The position numbers and the translations under genes are program-made. Positions 18,713 to 27,421 of a stretch of 64,000 bases of DNA are shown piece after piece. The notes beneath the pieces were generated by a model that saw only the letters and a list, made by a program, of their open reading frames with translations, made no database searches and was not told where the DNA came from. Origin of the DNA: JABLTI01 sp035528035 (GTDB taxonomy: Archaea; Asgardarchaeota; Heimdallarchaeia; JABLTI01); contig DATKZI010000052.1 of assembly GCA_035528035.1 (NCBI GenBank), positions 1 to 64,000 of the forward strand, read 5' to 3'. Position 1 is the stretch's first letter, and each line of letters begins with the position of its first letter.

Positions 18713-20026
18713 ATGTCAAAAAATCAAATAACTGTACCTATTACTATAGATCACATTGCTCGTATAGAAGGAAAAGCAGGTATAGAAGTATTATTAGAAA
18801 ATGATAATTTGAAAGAAATCAAAGTTAATGTCTTTGAGGGACCAAGATTTTTCGAGGCAATAACTATAGGAAAACCTGTTGAAGAAGCAGTAGCAATTTT
18901 TCCTAGGGTCTGTTCTTTTTGTGCTGCAGCTCATAAAATAACTGCATTACAAGCAGCAGAAAATGCTTTAGATATTAAGCCTTCAAAACAAACTGAACTT
19001 CTTCGAGAATTGATGTATTTAGGTGATCAAATTGAAAGTCATACACTACATTTATTCCTCCTAGCTCTCCCTGATTTCTTAGGATATCTTGATGCCTTTT
19101 CAATGTCAAACAAATATCCTATTGAAGTGAAAAGTGCTTTAAAATTGAAAGATATTGGCGCGAAAATACAAATCTTACTAGGATCGAGATTTATGCATCA
19201 AGAAAACGCTATTATTGGTGGGTTCGGGAAGATACCTACTAAAAATTCTTTACATGAGATAAAGGAAGAATTAATCTCTCTTAAAGAAGAATCAGAAATC
19301 GCTCTAAATTTGTTTCTAAAACAAGAAATTTGGCCAGAAGTAGCATCAAAAAGAACCCATTTGGCTTTGCAACCTAAAGGGAAAACCTATTCTATTTTAG
19401 GTGAAAATATCTCAACAAGTGATGGGGATACATTTCCCGCTTCAGAGTATAGAAATCATATCAAGGAAGAAGTAGTTTCTCATTCCTTTGCAAAACATAG
19501 CACCTACAAAGGCAAACCTTTCATGACAAGTGCGTTATCCCGAATTACTTTGTTCAATAACCTACTAACTGGACGTGGCAAAGATTTCTTTGAACAAACT
19601 AAGGATTTACTTGATTCTGCTAATCCTTTAGCTAACAATTTAGCTCAAGCAATCGAACTAGTCTATTTCATTGATTATGCAACTGAATTAACTGACGTTC
19701 TTGTTGAAAATCTTAAAGATGAAAAACCAAAGAAATACAAGATTAAAGAAGCAGGTCATGGAGTATCTGTCTCTGAAGCACCTAGAGGATTACTAGCGTA
19801 TACTATAGACGTAAACAAGCAAGGACTAATCGAAAAGGCTGATATTATTACCCCAACTGCAATGTTTCTACCACAAGTTGAAGTAGACCTTAGACAAGAA
19901 ACAAATGCTTTGCTTGAACAAGGTATAAAAGACTCAAAAATCATCAGTCAAAAATTAGAAACGATTGTTCGTGCATATGATCCTTGTGTTTCATGTAGTG
20001 TACATGTAACTGAGGTTAAAAAATAG
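18713..20026 (+). CDS. hydA: Group 3b NiFe hydrogenase alpha subunit (catalytic large subunit)
   Basis: 437 residues. It houses the NiFe active site for reversible hydrogen oxidation with NAD(P), and in related enzymes reduces sulfur. All four metal-binding cysteines are present: RVCSFC (Cys67, Cys70) followed by AAAH, and DPCVSC (Cys425, Cys428). After His431 a six-residue tail, VTEVKK, remains; this is the part expected to be removed by the maturation protease encoded immediately downstream. Two bases separate it from the delta gene, and the protease ATG follows its stop directly. Confidence 0.95.
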   Translation: MSKNQITVPITIDHIARIEGKAGIEVLLENDNLKEIKVNVFEGPRFFEAITIGKPVEEAVAIFPRVCSFCAAAHKITALQAAENALDIKPSKQTELLRELMYLGDQIESHTLHLFLLALPDFLGYLDAFSMSNKYPIEVKSALKLKDIGAKIQILLGSRFMHQENAIIGGFGKIPTKNSLHEIKEELISLKEESEIALNLFLKQEIWPEVASKRTHLALQPKGKTYSILGENISTSDGDTFPASEYRNHIKEEVVSHSFAKHSTYKGKPFMTSALSRITLFNNLLTGRGKDFFEQTKDLLDSANPLANNLAQAIELVYFIDYATELTDVLVENLKDEKPKKYKIKEAGHGVSVSEAPRGLLAYTIDVNKQGLIEKADIITPTAMFLPQVEVDLRQETNALLEQGIKDSKIISQKLETIVRAYDPCVSCSVHVTEVKK

Positions 20027-20485
20027 ATGACAAGCACATTAGTAGTCTCACTTGGAAGCACAGTAATGTCAGATGATGCAATTGGACATTTCATACTTGA
20101 TGAATTGCAAAAAAAAGATATCCAGGCAGATTTCATAAAACTAGATACGGATATATTCAAATTACGTCTTTATTTCAAGGGTCATAAGCAAGTAATTATC
20201 ATCGATGCTCTTACAGGGGAATTCCCTGTAGGAACTATTTTTTCTTTAAAATCAAAGGATATAGATAAGAAATTATCTGCTACTATTCGTAGCGCTCATC
20301 GTATTGGTAGCATAGAAGCATTAAAAATCATGCAAGCAGATGATAAAGAATTAGCAGAAGCTGAGATTATTTTCTATGGTATTGTTGTAAAACAAATTGA
20401 TAAGGGACTAACCTTAAGTCCTGAAGTTCAAAAAATCTTACCAGAAGCAGTTGATATATTATACAAAATGCTGGTAAAAAATTAA
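20027..20485 (+). CDS. Hydrogenase maturation endopeptidase
   Basis: 152 residues of the HycI/HyaD (M52) family. It cleaves the C-terminal tail of the large subunit after nickel insertion. The N-terminus VVSLGSTVMSDDAIG corresponds to the family GN-x-DDGxG motif, with the metal-binding acidic residue in DD. A second acidic site is IIIDAL, and the conserved His is seen in SAHRIG. The ATG directly abuts the alpha-subunit stop, so cleavage enzyme and substrate are co-expressed. No hyp maturation genes are present in the window. Confidence 0.88.
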   Translation: MTSTLVVSLGSTVMSDDAIGHFILDELQKKDIQADFIKLDTDIFKLRLYFKGHKQVIIIDALTGEFPVGTIFSLKSKDIDKKLSATIRSAHRIGSIEALKIMQADDKELAEAEIIFYGIVVKQIDKGLTLSPEVQKILPEAVDILYKMLVKN

Positions 20486-20554
20486 ACCTAAATTTTAATT
20501 TTTAATTAATATAATATTTATATTGTAATTTGATATAGACGATTAGGGATTTAT

Positions 20555-21238
20555 ATGATTAACTATGATATTATCGCCTATTTTATTGGCTCAAATATTT
20601 TGTTGTATTTTTTAATCCACATACCATTAGATATACTTACTTTCAAAGATAAAAGAGAAAAATACAAGGAAGGATCTAAAGATTATTTACCTTGGGGAAA
20701 TCAAAATTTAATCAAAGTCATAACTGTAATAGCTAGTATTTACTTTTGGATATTTAGCACATTATGGCCAATAATCCACATTTTATCATGGGATAATTTT
20801 ATTTTATTTTTTAATTATGAAATCCCAATTATAGGGGAAGCCTTTCAATATATAGGAATGATAATAATTGGGTTTGGTACAATTATTGCTTGTATTGGTA
20901 GGATTGCTCGCAGAACACAGGCTATTTCTTGGGGTGTACCAAAGGAATTAACTGTAAAATTAGGTTTTAGAATTGTTAGACATCCATTATATGCTTCGTA
21001 TTGTTATTATTTTCTAGGTATTCCATTAGCAATGATGAATTATCTATTGTTACCATTAATATTAGGAATAATCGGCTATTATTACACAACAAAATATGAA
21101 GAGAAAATTCTAGTAGAAGAATTTGGGGATGAATATATTGCTTACCAAAAGAAAGTAGGAATGTTCATACCATTTATTGGAAGATATCGAGAAAAAAAAC
21201 CAGCAAAAGAAAAAAATGGCGGATCCGGTGAGATTTGA
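20555..21238 (+). CDS. Isoprenylcysteine carboxyl methyltransferase-like membrane protein
   Basis: 227 residues with about five membrane segments. The C-terminal half has the ICMT/phospholipid methyltransferase signature: RIVRHPLYASYCYYFLG, then EEKILVEEFGDEYIAYQKKVGMFIP. Members methylate membrane-embedded lipids or prenylated groups using S-adenosylmethionine. The real substrate in archaea is unknown. It follows the hydrogenase protease by 70 bases but probably has its own promoter (TATATTGTAATTTGATATAG region upstream). Its last seven codons run antisense through the T arm and acceptor of the tRNA-Arg gene. Confidence 0.75.
   Translation: MINYDIIAYFIGSNILLYFLIHIPLDILTFKDKREKYKEGSKDYLPWGNQNLIKVITVIASIYFWIFSTLWPIIHILSWDNFILFFNYEIPIIGEAFQYIGMIIIGFGTIIACIGRIARRTQAISWGVPKELTVKLGFRIVRHPLYASYCYYFLGIPLAMMNYLLLPLILGIIGYYYTTKYEEKILVEEFGDEYIAYQKKVGMFIPFIGRYREKKPAKEKNGGSGEI
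21205..21216 (-). terminator. T-run terminator of tRNA-Arg
   Basis: Reading the minus strand, the encoded CCA is followed directly by TTTTTTTCTTTT. Such T-runs act as archaeal terminators without a hairpin. It lies inside the oppositely oriented membrane-protein gene. Confidence 0.5.
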
Positions 21239-21325
21239 ACTCACGACCCTCTGCTTTCTCCTGTTTCAAATTTTCATTATCTTCATTAGGAGGCAGATGC
21301 GCTGTCCAAGCTGCGCTACGAATCC
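21217..21325 (-). tRNA. tRNA-Arg (anticodon CCU) with 31-nt intron
   Basis: The gene folds as a standard cloverleaf: acceptor GGATTCG with CGGATCC (one T-G wobble), D stem GCGC/GCGC, anticodon stem TCTGC/GCAGA and T stem GTGAG/CTCAC with loop TTCAAAT. The anticodon CCT (21288-21290) decodes AGG. An intron at 21256-21286 sits after position 37, the canonical archaeal site. CTCC pairs with GGAG as a 4-bp helix flanked by 3-base bulges TAA and AAA, a textbook bulge-helix-bulge for the splicing endonuclease. The discriminator is G and CCA is encoded (21217-21219), followed at once by a T run. Confidence 0.93.
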
Positions 21326-21374
21326 TAATTTTGTTTGACAAAATTATACCTTAAAATCTTTGTGTAGAGCTTAA

Positions 21375-22385
21375 TTACCTAAAGCCTTGCTGCATTTCAC
21401 TCAATCGTATTGTCAAATCTTTTGCTCGTTTATCATACCATTCAAGTAATTCTCCCAAATTATCTGGCATGAATAATTCTCCCCCACAATATCGACTTAT
21501 TTCCAATAATTCTTTTTTGTTAACATAAGGACCTAATCCTACTGCATGTAAGACGATATTTTCATTTTCGGCAAATAGATTTACTACTGCTTCCTTTACT
21601 TTTTGACTTGTATCAAATCCATCAGTTAGTAGTATGACCATTAGTGGTTGTTTTCGTCTATTCTTAGGCAAAGCATTAACAATTCGCGCACATTTTTCTA
21701 TAGCATTTGCCATATTCGTTGCCATGCCGATTTTTTCATCTACCTCTTCCAACATAATTTTGGCCATGCGATTTAATATTTTATGACTTTTAGTATCAGT
21801 TACTACATATTCTTTTGCTTCTAAATTAAGTGCTTCAGCTTTATCAGCAAAAGTTATTATGCTTATTATTTCACCTTTAGCAAGTCTTGTTTTCTCACTA
21901 AGGTATAATAAACCAGCAAAAATCGCTCCAGCCTTTCTTGTAACATTATTTCCCTCTTTAAATTGTTCAAGGAATGGATTTAGATTTTCAAATGAAAAAA
22001 CAGATTTTATTTTTTCAACAGCAGATTTTACATTATTAACTTCTAAATCTCTACCATTCATTGATTTTGATATGTCAACAATAAGTATTGTATTGAAAAA
22101 AATATCATCTTCTGTTCGAAGAGTGACTACTTTAGGTTCGCTAATATCATAAGTAGAAAGTTCATCTGGATTTAATGGGGGGGAAATATCTGTTATACGT
22201 ATCGAAGCATTATTTTCATACCAATTCAGTTCAATGCCTTCTTGAATCTCATATGATTCTAGAAACTCTTTAAGTTTGTCAACATCTTTTCTTAACGAAG
22301 ACATTACATCAAAAACATCTGTTCCAGAGAGTGGTCTGACTGATAAAGTTAATTCATGAATTTTTATTGCTTTTTCTTCAGTCAT
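21375..22385 (-). CDS. VWA-domain protein
   Basis: About 336 residues, soluble. An N-terminal region of about 110 residues precedes a von Willebrand factor A domain with a MIDAS metal site (DISKSMNG as DxSxS, the conserved Thr in MATNMAN, and LLTDGFD). Such intracellular VWA proteins usually serve as metal-dependent binding partners for AAA ATPases or multi-subunit assemblies; no ATPase partner is adjacent. The ATG at 22385 is preferred because AGGG precedes it and the longer frame would overlap the neighbouring gene with a low-complexity leader. It lies just downstream of the tRNA gene. Confidence 0.8.
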   Translation of the reverse strand: MTEEKAIKIHELTLSVRPLSGTDVFDVMSSLRKDVDKLKEFLESYEIQEGIELNWYENNASIRITDISPPLNPDELSTYDISEPKVVTLRTEDDIFFNTILIVDISKSMNGRDLEVNNVKSAVEKIKSVFSFENLNPFLEQFKEGNNVTRKAGAIFAGLLYLSEKTRLAKGEIISIITFADKAEALNLEAKEYVVTDTKSHKILNRMAKIMLEEVDEKIGMATNMANAIEKCARIVNALPKNRRKQPLMVILLTDGFDTSQKVKEAVVNLFAENENIVLHAVGLGPYVNKKELLEISRYCGGELFMPDNLGELLEWYDKRAKDLTIRLSEMQQGFR

Positions 22386-22474
22386 ATCCCTGTCCTCAAT
22401 ATATAAGAGTAATTTTAATCTTATAAATATAATACTTAAATTATTTTTCTTTCTATTAATTAAAAAAGTATAGA

Positions 22475-23221
22475 TTAGAACAAAGTCCATGCATAAATTA
22501 AATGAGCTTTGTTTTTTGAAGCTATAACAGTTTGTCTTTTACCTCCATATACACAAAATTTAATGAATGGAATGCTATTTTTGCGTAAAATCTTTTTTAC
22601 TAATTTAATGGTATCTGTTTCACCTTTTCTAAAACTGTCATCAAAGACTAGCATAAAATTCTCAGGATCAATTATTTTTGGAAGATGATTAACTATACCT
22701 ACTCTTGAATATCTATATGTGCCTCTCGGACCGTCAATTATTATTAGATTATATTTTACATCTTGATTTGAGAGAAAGTCTGCAGAGTACCACTCCAATC
22801 GTCTATTTTTTATCTTAATTTCTTGTAAGGGGGAATGGATATATCGCACTCTTTCGTTCATAAAAATCTGAGTTTTAAATCTATCATGCCACTCTTTATA
22901 ATCCTCAAGAATCAATAATTCAGCATCTTCATTTTCTTTAATATACCTTGTTGTAAAAAGTGTTGATTGCCCTGAACCAAGTTCTAAAATTTTTTGTGGT
23001 TTTTCTTGGAAAAGGATTTTAAAGATCAGATATAGAAAAGAAGGATTTCCTGCAAAACCATCAGGAAAGAAAGGAAAATCATCCCAACCTATTGCTTTCA
23101 TATTATAATGTAGACTTATCAAATATTGAGTTTCTTTTACTATACGACCATACAGAGCAAAAATCGATAGATTTTTGAATATTGAACTTGGATGAATTCT
23201 AATTCTGTTCTTTTTTACCAT
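22475..23221 (-). CDS. Class I SAM-dependent methyltransferase-like protein
   Basis: About 248 residues. The SAM-binding motif I is clear, ILELGSGQSTLFT, followed by an acidic strand end in ELLILEDY. A later Rossmann strand ends in LIIIDGPRGTYRYS, resembling class I methyltransferases of the FkbM/glycan-modifying type. The N-terminal 70 residues are basic and amphipathic. The substrate is unknown. The ATG at 23221 is chosen over the TTG three codons upstream. Confidence 0.7.
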   Translation of the reverse strand: MVKKNRIRIHPSSIFKNLSIFALYGRIVKETQYLISLHYNMKAIGWDDFPFFPDGFAGNPSFLYLIFKILFQEKPQKILELGSGQSTLFTTRYIKENEDAELLILEDYKEWHDRFKTQIFMNERVRYIHSPLQEIKIKNRRLEWYSADFLSNQDVKYNLIIIDGPRGTYRYSRVGIVNHLPKIIDPENFMLVFDDSFRKGETDTIKLVKKILRKNSIPFIKFCVYGGKRQTVIASKNKAHLIYAWTLF

Positions 23222-23395
23222 TAATATCAACCGAAAATGTAAAACGTAATTTTAAACTACATACAATTTTCATAACAATATTAATGTTATGTATAAAGCT
23301 TTCCTATTTTGTAACAAGATTTATTTCGGTGATTGTTGAATTTACAAAAAGAAGCTTTGATTATAAAGTATATTATATCCTCAGAGGACAGAATT

Positions 23396-25069
23396 ATGTA
23401 TAAATTAGAAAAGATGTCTACATTTCAAGGAAGATCTGGACCACTGTTATTAATAATAATGGATGGTGTGGGTATAGGTTCTGAGAATGATGGAAATGCT
23501 GTTTTTCTTGCAAAACCAAAAACTTTATTGCAAATAACTAAAAATTGCATAGAGAAAAATCTTTTTTGTAAACTATTAGCTCATGGCAAAGCCGTTGGAA
23601 TGGTTTCTGATAATGATATGGGAAATAGCGAAGTTGGTCACAATGCTTTAGGTGCAGGACGAATTTATGATCAAGGCGTTAAACTAGTTGATTATTCAAT
23701 CAATAGTGGCAAATTATTTCATTCTGAAATTTGGAGGGAATTGACTTCAGAAGTAATTCAAAAAAACGGAACCACTCATCTGATTGGTTTATTATCAGAT
23801 GGAAATGTTCACAGTAATTTACAGCAGATTTTCAGTTTGATTAAGGGATTAGCTTCAGCAGGTGTATCTTCTGTTAGACTTCATATTTTGACAGATGGAA
23901 GAGATGTCCCTGAGCGATCAGCTTTAGAGTATGTTAAACCATTAGAAACGGTTTTGAAAGAAGTAATGGTAAAAAATCCAACATTCAGATATTTAATAGC
24001 TTCCGGAGGAGGTAGAATGGTTGTTACAATGGATCGTTATGAATCTAATTGGAAAATTGTACAACGTGGATGGGCAGCTCATGTTTTGGGCAAGGTAAAT
24101 CAGGAAGAATTGACAAATGGGTATAGAGGTTATTATCATTCTGCAGAAGAAGCAATAACACATGCACGTGAATGTTTTCCTGAAAAAAATGACCAATTTT
24201 TACCACCTTTTGTAATAGTTGATCTTAAAGGAGACCCTGTTGGAAAAATCAAAGATAATGATCTTGTAATTAATTTTAACTTCCGTGGTGATAGGGCAAT
24301 CCAAATTTCAAAAGCATTTGAGCAAAAGGAATTTACGAAATTTGATAGAAAATATTATCCTAAGGTTAATTACGTAGGGATAGTAGAATACGATGGTGAT
24401 GAACATATACCTATGAAATACTTAGTTTATCCACCTGACATTAAAGACATTCTTTCAGATTATTGTTGTGCAAATAATATTAATTCATTTGCCATTGCAG
24501 AGACGCATAAATTTGGACATGTAACTTATTTTTGGAATGGAAATCGTTCTGGATATATTTGTCAAGAAAAAGAAGAATATGTCGAAATAAAATCAGATCC
24601 TAATGAAATGATTCCCACAAATCCGGAGATGAAAGCTCAAGAGGTATGCCAAAGAACCATTGAAGCATTGAGAAGTAATAAATTTAATTTTATTAGAGTT
24701 AATTTTGCTAATGGAGATATGGTAGGTCATACAGGTATTCTTGATGCAGCAATAAAAGCAGTTCAGATAGTTGATGATTGCTTAAGTAGATTAATTGATA
24801 CTGTTAACGAATTAAATGGTATAACGATTATTACTGCTGATCATGGTAATTGTGAGGAAATGAAATTTCCTGATGGCACACCTAAAACGTCGCATTCATT
24901 AAACCCTGTTGGTTTTTGGATAGTTGATAAAAATTGGAAGAATGATTATGAAATTTCCTCTGAAGTTAATGATCCAGGTTTAACGAATGTAGCTTCTACT
25001 ATTCTTAATTTGTTGGGTTTTGAGAAACCAATTCAATACCGTGAAAGTTTACTTGAATTCAAAAAATAA
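23396..25069 (+). CDS. gpmI: 2,3-bisphosphoglycerate-independent phosphoglycerate mutase (GpmI type)
   Basis: About 557 residues. It interconverts 3- and 2-phosphoglycerate in glycolysis and gluconeogenesis. Metal and catalytic residues are in place: LIIMDGVGIG (Asp23), the phospho-Ser78 in DMGNSEVGHNALG, HILTDGRDVP, NFNFRGDRA, and the C-terminal metal sites in FANGDMVGHTG and TADHGNCEEM. The length and motifs match the bacterial/plant GpmI form rather than the shorter archaeal ApgM. The ATG at 23396 has GGACAG upstream; the longer frame starts in the promoter, where a TATAAAG element is seen. Confidence 0.93.
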   Translation: MYKLEKMSTFQGRSGPLLLIIMDGVGIGSENDGNAVFLAKPKTLLQITKNCIEKNLFCKLLAHGKAVGMVSDNDMGNSEVGHNALGAGRIYDQGVKLVDYSINSGKLFHSEIWRELTSEVIQKNGTTHLIGLLSDGNVHSNLQQIFSLIKGLASAGVSSVRLHILTDGRDVPERSALEYVKPLETVLKEVMVKNPTFRYLIASGGGRMVVTMDRYESNWKIVQRGWAAHVLGKVNQEELTNGYRGYYHSAEEAITHARECFPEKNDQFLPPFVIVDLKGDPVGKIKDNDLVINFNFRGDRAIQISKAFEQKEFTKFDRKYYPKVNYVGIVEYDGDEHIPMKYLVYPPDIKDILSDYCCANNINSFAIAETHKFGHVTYFWNGNRSGYICQEKEEYVEIKSDPNEMIPTNPEMKAQEVCQRTIEALRSNKFNFIRVNFANGDMVGHTGILDAAIKAVQIVDDCLSRLIDTVNELNGITIITADHGNCEEMKFPDGTPKTSHSLNPVGFWIVDKNWKNDYEISSEVNDPGLTNVASTILNLLGFEKPIQYRESLLEFKK

Positions 25070-25074
25070 TATTT

Positions 25075-26670
25075 CTACAATTTCTTAGCCATATATGGGA
25101 GTAAATGCTCAAATCCTCTTTTAGCATAATACTCTCTTACACCTATTCCACTTGTCACTAAAAGTAATTCACTTCCAAAAGATTTTGCTAATTCTTCAGC
25201 TTCTAAAATTAGCTTAGTACCATATCCTTTATGTTGCCAATTTGTTGTTTCTCCCGCTAATTCTCCAATACCTACTACTGAACCATAGATATGTAATTCA
25301 CGGATTATTGAAAATGGAGTGTTTTCTGGAACTGCTGTAATAACCTTTTCTGAGGATGGATGTCGTAACCGTAAAAATCCAAGTATTATATCTTGAGAAG
25401 TATCTTCATAAGAAAGAAAAATTTCTTTGCCATTTGAAGCATCATATTCCCGTTTCACAAGTTCAATATCTTTTTCAGAAGGAGTGATACCTTTCATTTG
25501 CATATGCCCAACTTCTCTACATCGTATACATTGACATTTTCTTCCCGTTTCTTCAAGATATTTTTGTGCATGTTCTCTTAGGTCACTTTTTTTCGGTCCT
25601 GCAAAAATCCTTGGAGCGGGAATATCACGTAAAATGCGTTTTATTCGTATACTTGGTAAAGTATTTACTTTGAATTCAGCTACTCTTCTTACAGTTTCTT
25701 CATGAGTGAGTGGTTCATAATCTCCAGCTAAATATTCCTCATAAAGCTTAGTATTTTCCATAAGCATTAACGGATAGATTTTCAATTCATCAGGTATGAA
25801 TTTTTGATCACTCATTAATTTTTTATAGCTTGCTAGTTCTGATTCCCAGGATATGCCGGGCAAACCAACCATCATATGAGCTGTTATTTTCAATCCTAAA
25901 TCTCTTAAATATTTGAATGCTTTAGCTACATCTTGGACTGTATGCCCTCTATTTATTCTTTGATAAACTTGATCATCTAAAATTTGAACACCTAATTCAA
26001 CTCGTGTTATACCCCAATCCAATAATTGTCTTAAATTTTCCAGCGAACATGTGTCAGGTCGTGTTTCAACGGTTATCCCAATACATCTTCTTTCACTGGT
26101 TTCAGCAAAGTGTATAGCCTCTTTTATAGAAGTTGATTCTTTATGGGTTATTCCGTCTAAACATCCTCTAATGAATGATTCTTGGTAATCTAGAGGAGCT
26201 GCTGGAAAGGTACCACCCATTAATATCATATCGATTTTAGTAGTATTGTGTCCAATATCTTCTAACTGTTGTAATCGAGCTATCACTTGTTTTTTTGAAT
26301 CATAGTCATACATTCTTCCACGCATTGCTGCAGGTTCAAAACCAGTATATGATTGTGGACTATCTTGTTCTACTCCTCCAGGACACATTGTACATTTACC
26401 ATGAGGACATGGCATAGGTTTACTCATAACTGCAACTACTGCTACACCTGACATAGTTCTACTTGGTTTCTTAACTAGAAAGGGTAATAGAAAATCCCTT
26501 TCATCATCAGTTGCAACCTGTAATATATCACTGTTCCTTGGAAATTCTGCTAAGGAGTATTTTTTAGCTATAGCTCTTTTTATTTTGGCAAGATCATTTG
26601 TTGTTTTTGGAGGATTTTCCAAGATAAGGTCAACAATTTCTCGACATGATTCTTTATCCAAGAATAACAT
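25075..26670 (-). CDS. elp3: Elp3 family tRNA uridine(34) acetyltransferase / radical SAM protein
   Basis: 531 residues. It installs the carboxymethyl-type group on U34 of tRNAs. The radical SAM domain carries the Elp3 4Fe-4S motif CPHGKCTMCPGG (Cys88, Cys93, Cys96). TVETRPDTC and GVQILDDQVYQRINRGH are typical of the family. A Cys-rich linker (CQCIRCREVGH) precedes a C-terminal GNAT domain ending GYGTKLILEAEELA and YYAKRGF. The start is ATG with AAGGAAG upstream. It converges on gpmI with a five-base gap and lies downstream of the eS30 gene. Confidence 0.93.
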   Translation of the reverse strand: MLFLDKESCREIVDLILENPPKTTNDLAKIKRAIAKKYSLAEFPRNSDILQVATDDERDFLLPFLVKKPSRTMSGVAVVAVMSKPMPCPHGKCTMCPGGVEQDSPQSYTGFEPAAMRGRMYDYDSKKQVIARLQQLEDIGHNTTKIDMILMGGTFPAAPLDYQESFIRGCLDGITHKESTSIKEAIHFAETSERRCIGITVETRPDTCSLENLRQLLDWGITRVELGVQILDDQVYQRINRGHTVQDVAKAFKYLRDLGLKITAHMMVGLPGISWESELASYKKLMSDQKFIPDELKIYPLMLMENTKLYEEYLAGDYEPLTHEETVRRVAEFKVNTLPSIRIKRILRDIPAPRIFAGPKKSDLREHAQKYLEETGRKCQCIRCREVGHMQMKGITPSEKDIELVKREYDASNGKEIFLSYEDTSQDIILGFLRLRHPSSEKVITAVPENTPFSIIRELHIYGSVVGIGELAGETTNWQHKGYGTKLILEAEELAKSFGSELLLVTSGIGVREYYAKRGFEHLLPYMAKKL

Positions 26671-26814
26671 TCTTCCTTACAGTGCTTTTCTAGAAGTCTT
26701 CTACTAACTTGGACATTAAAATCTTCTTTTGAATTTTTTTAAAAAATATACTTCTGATAATTGGGTTAAAGGGTAGTAAAGAAATAATATTAGTAAAAAG
26801 GTAGGTTATATCTA

Positions 26815-26988
26815 CTACCTTCTTCCACGTGAGCTTTTTTGTTGGCCTGCTAGAATACCCTTTACATACCTTTTATAATATCTATGTTTGTTTTTTAGCC
26901 GTGGAGAAAGAGAAAGATGTCTTTTTTGCTCTACTTTTGGAGTAGCATTTCTTACTTTTCCAGCTTTTTGAACTGAACCATGTGTCAT
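26815..26988 (-). CDS. rps30e: Small ribosomal subunit protein eS30
   Basis: 57 residues, very basic. The N-terminus MTHGSVQKAGKVRNATPKV closely resembles the eS30 core (HGSL-x-x-AGKVR-x-x-TPKV). The C-terminus YYKRYVKGILAG is followed by QQKSSRGRR. It is a small-subunit protein near the decoding region. It lies downstream of pcc1 at the end of the exosome superoperon. Presence of eS30 favours a TACK/Asgard-type archaeon over most Euryarchaeota. Confidence 0.85.
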   Translation of the reverse strand: MTHGSVQKAGKVRNATPKVEQKRHLSLSPRLKNKHRYYKRYVKGILAGQQKSSRGRR

Positions 26989-27112
26989 TGTAAATTCCTT
27001 CTAGTACAAATCATTTTGTCTATTTTTGATTGATTTGATTTAACTTTATATTTTAAATCTTTTGTCTTGGATGGATTGTATTATAATGATAAACTATTCT
27101 TATTTAAATTAT

Positions 27113-27400
27113 TCATTTAGTCATTATTGCAGATATAGCAGCTTCAACCCAACGAAGATAGGAACCGATCATAGCTCTTAAAGAAATAAAATCCGCGGCG
27201 AAAAATTTCAATACAAGTGTATAGTCATTTTTTATTTCAATAGAGGTTTTACCTCGGGTAGTTATCATTAATGTTGTTTCAGGATAGATAGCTTGGTAAG
27301 CTGCATTAATAATTTTAGAATTTTCGGCAGTAATTATCAGTTCGGAATAGAAATCTAATTCTTCTTGATTTGAAAAATCTTCTTCTAATTCTGTTGACAA
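27113..27400 (-). CDS. pcc1: KEOPS complex subunit Pcc1
   Basis: 95 residues. Pcc1 dimerises in the KEOPS complex, which makes the universal t6A37 modification of ANN-decoding tRNAs. A beta-alpha fold is visible, with the typical C-terminal helix SLRAMIGSYLRWVEAAISA. The first 15 residues are an acidic extension (ELEEDFSNQEEL). The start is TTG with AAGGA upstream. It follows the Brix gene by 21 bases, the position it occupies in other archaeal exosome superoperons. Confidence 0.85.
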   Translation of the reverse strand: MSTELEEDFSNQEELDFYSELIITAENSKIINAAYQAIYPETTLMITTRGKTSIEIKNDYTLVLKFFAADFISLRAMIGSYLRWVEAAISAIMTK

Positions 27401-27421
27401 ATTCCTTCACCAGTATGTGAT

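Noticed and set aside
22386..22490. Longer N-terminus for the VWA protein
   Set aside because: It overlaps the methyltransferase gene, is hydrophobic and low-complexity, and the ATG at 22385 has a ribosome site.
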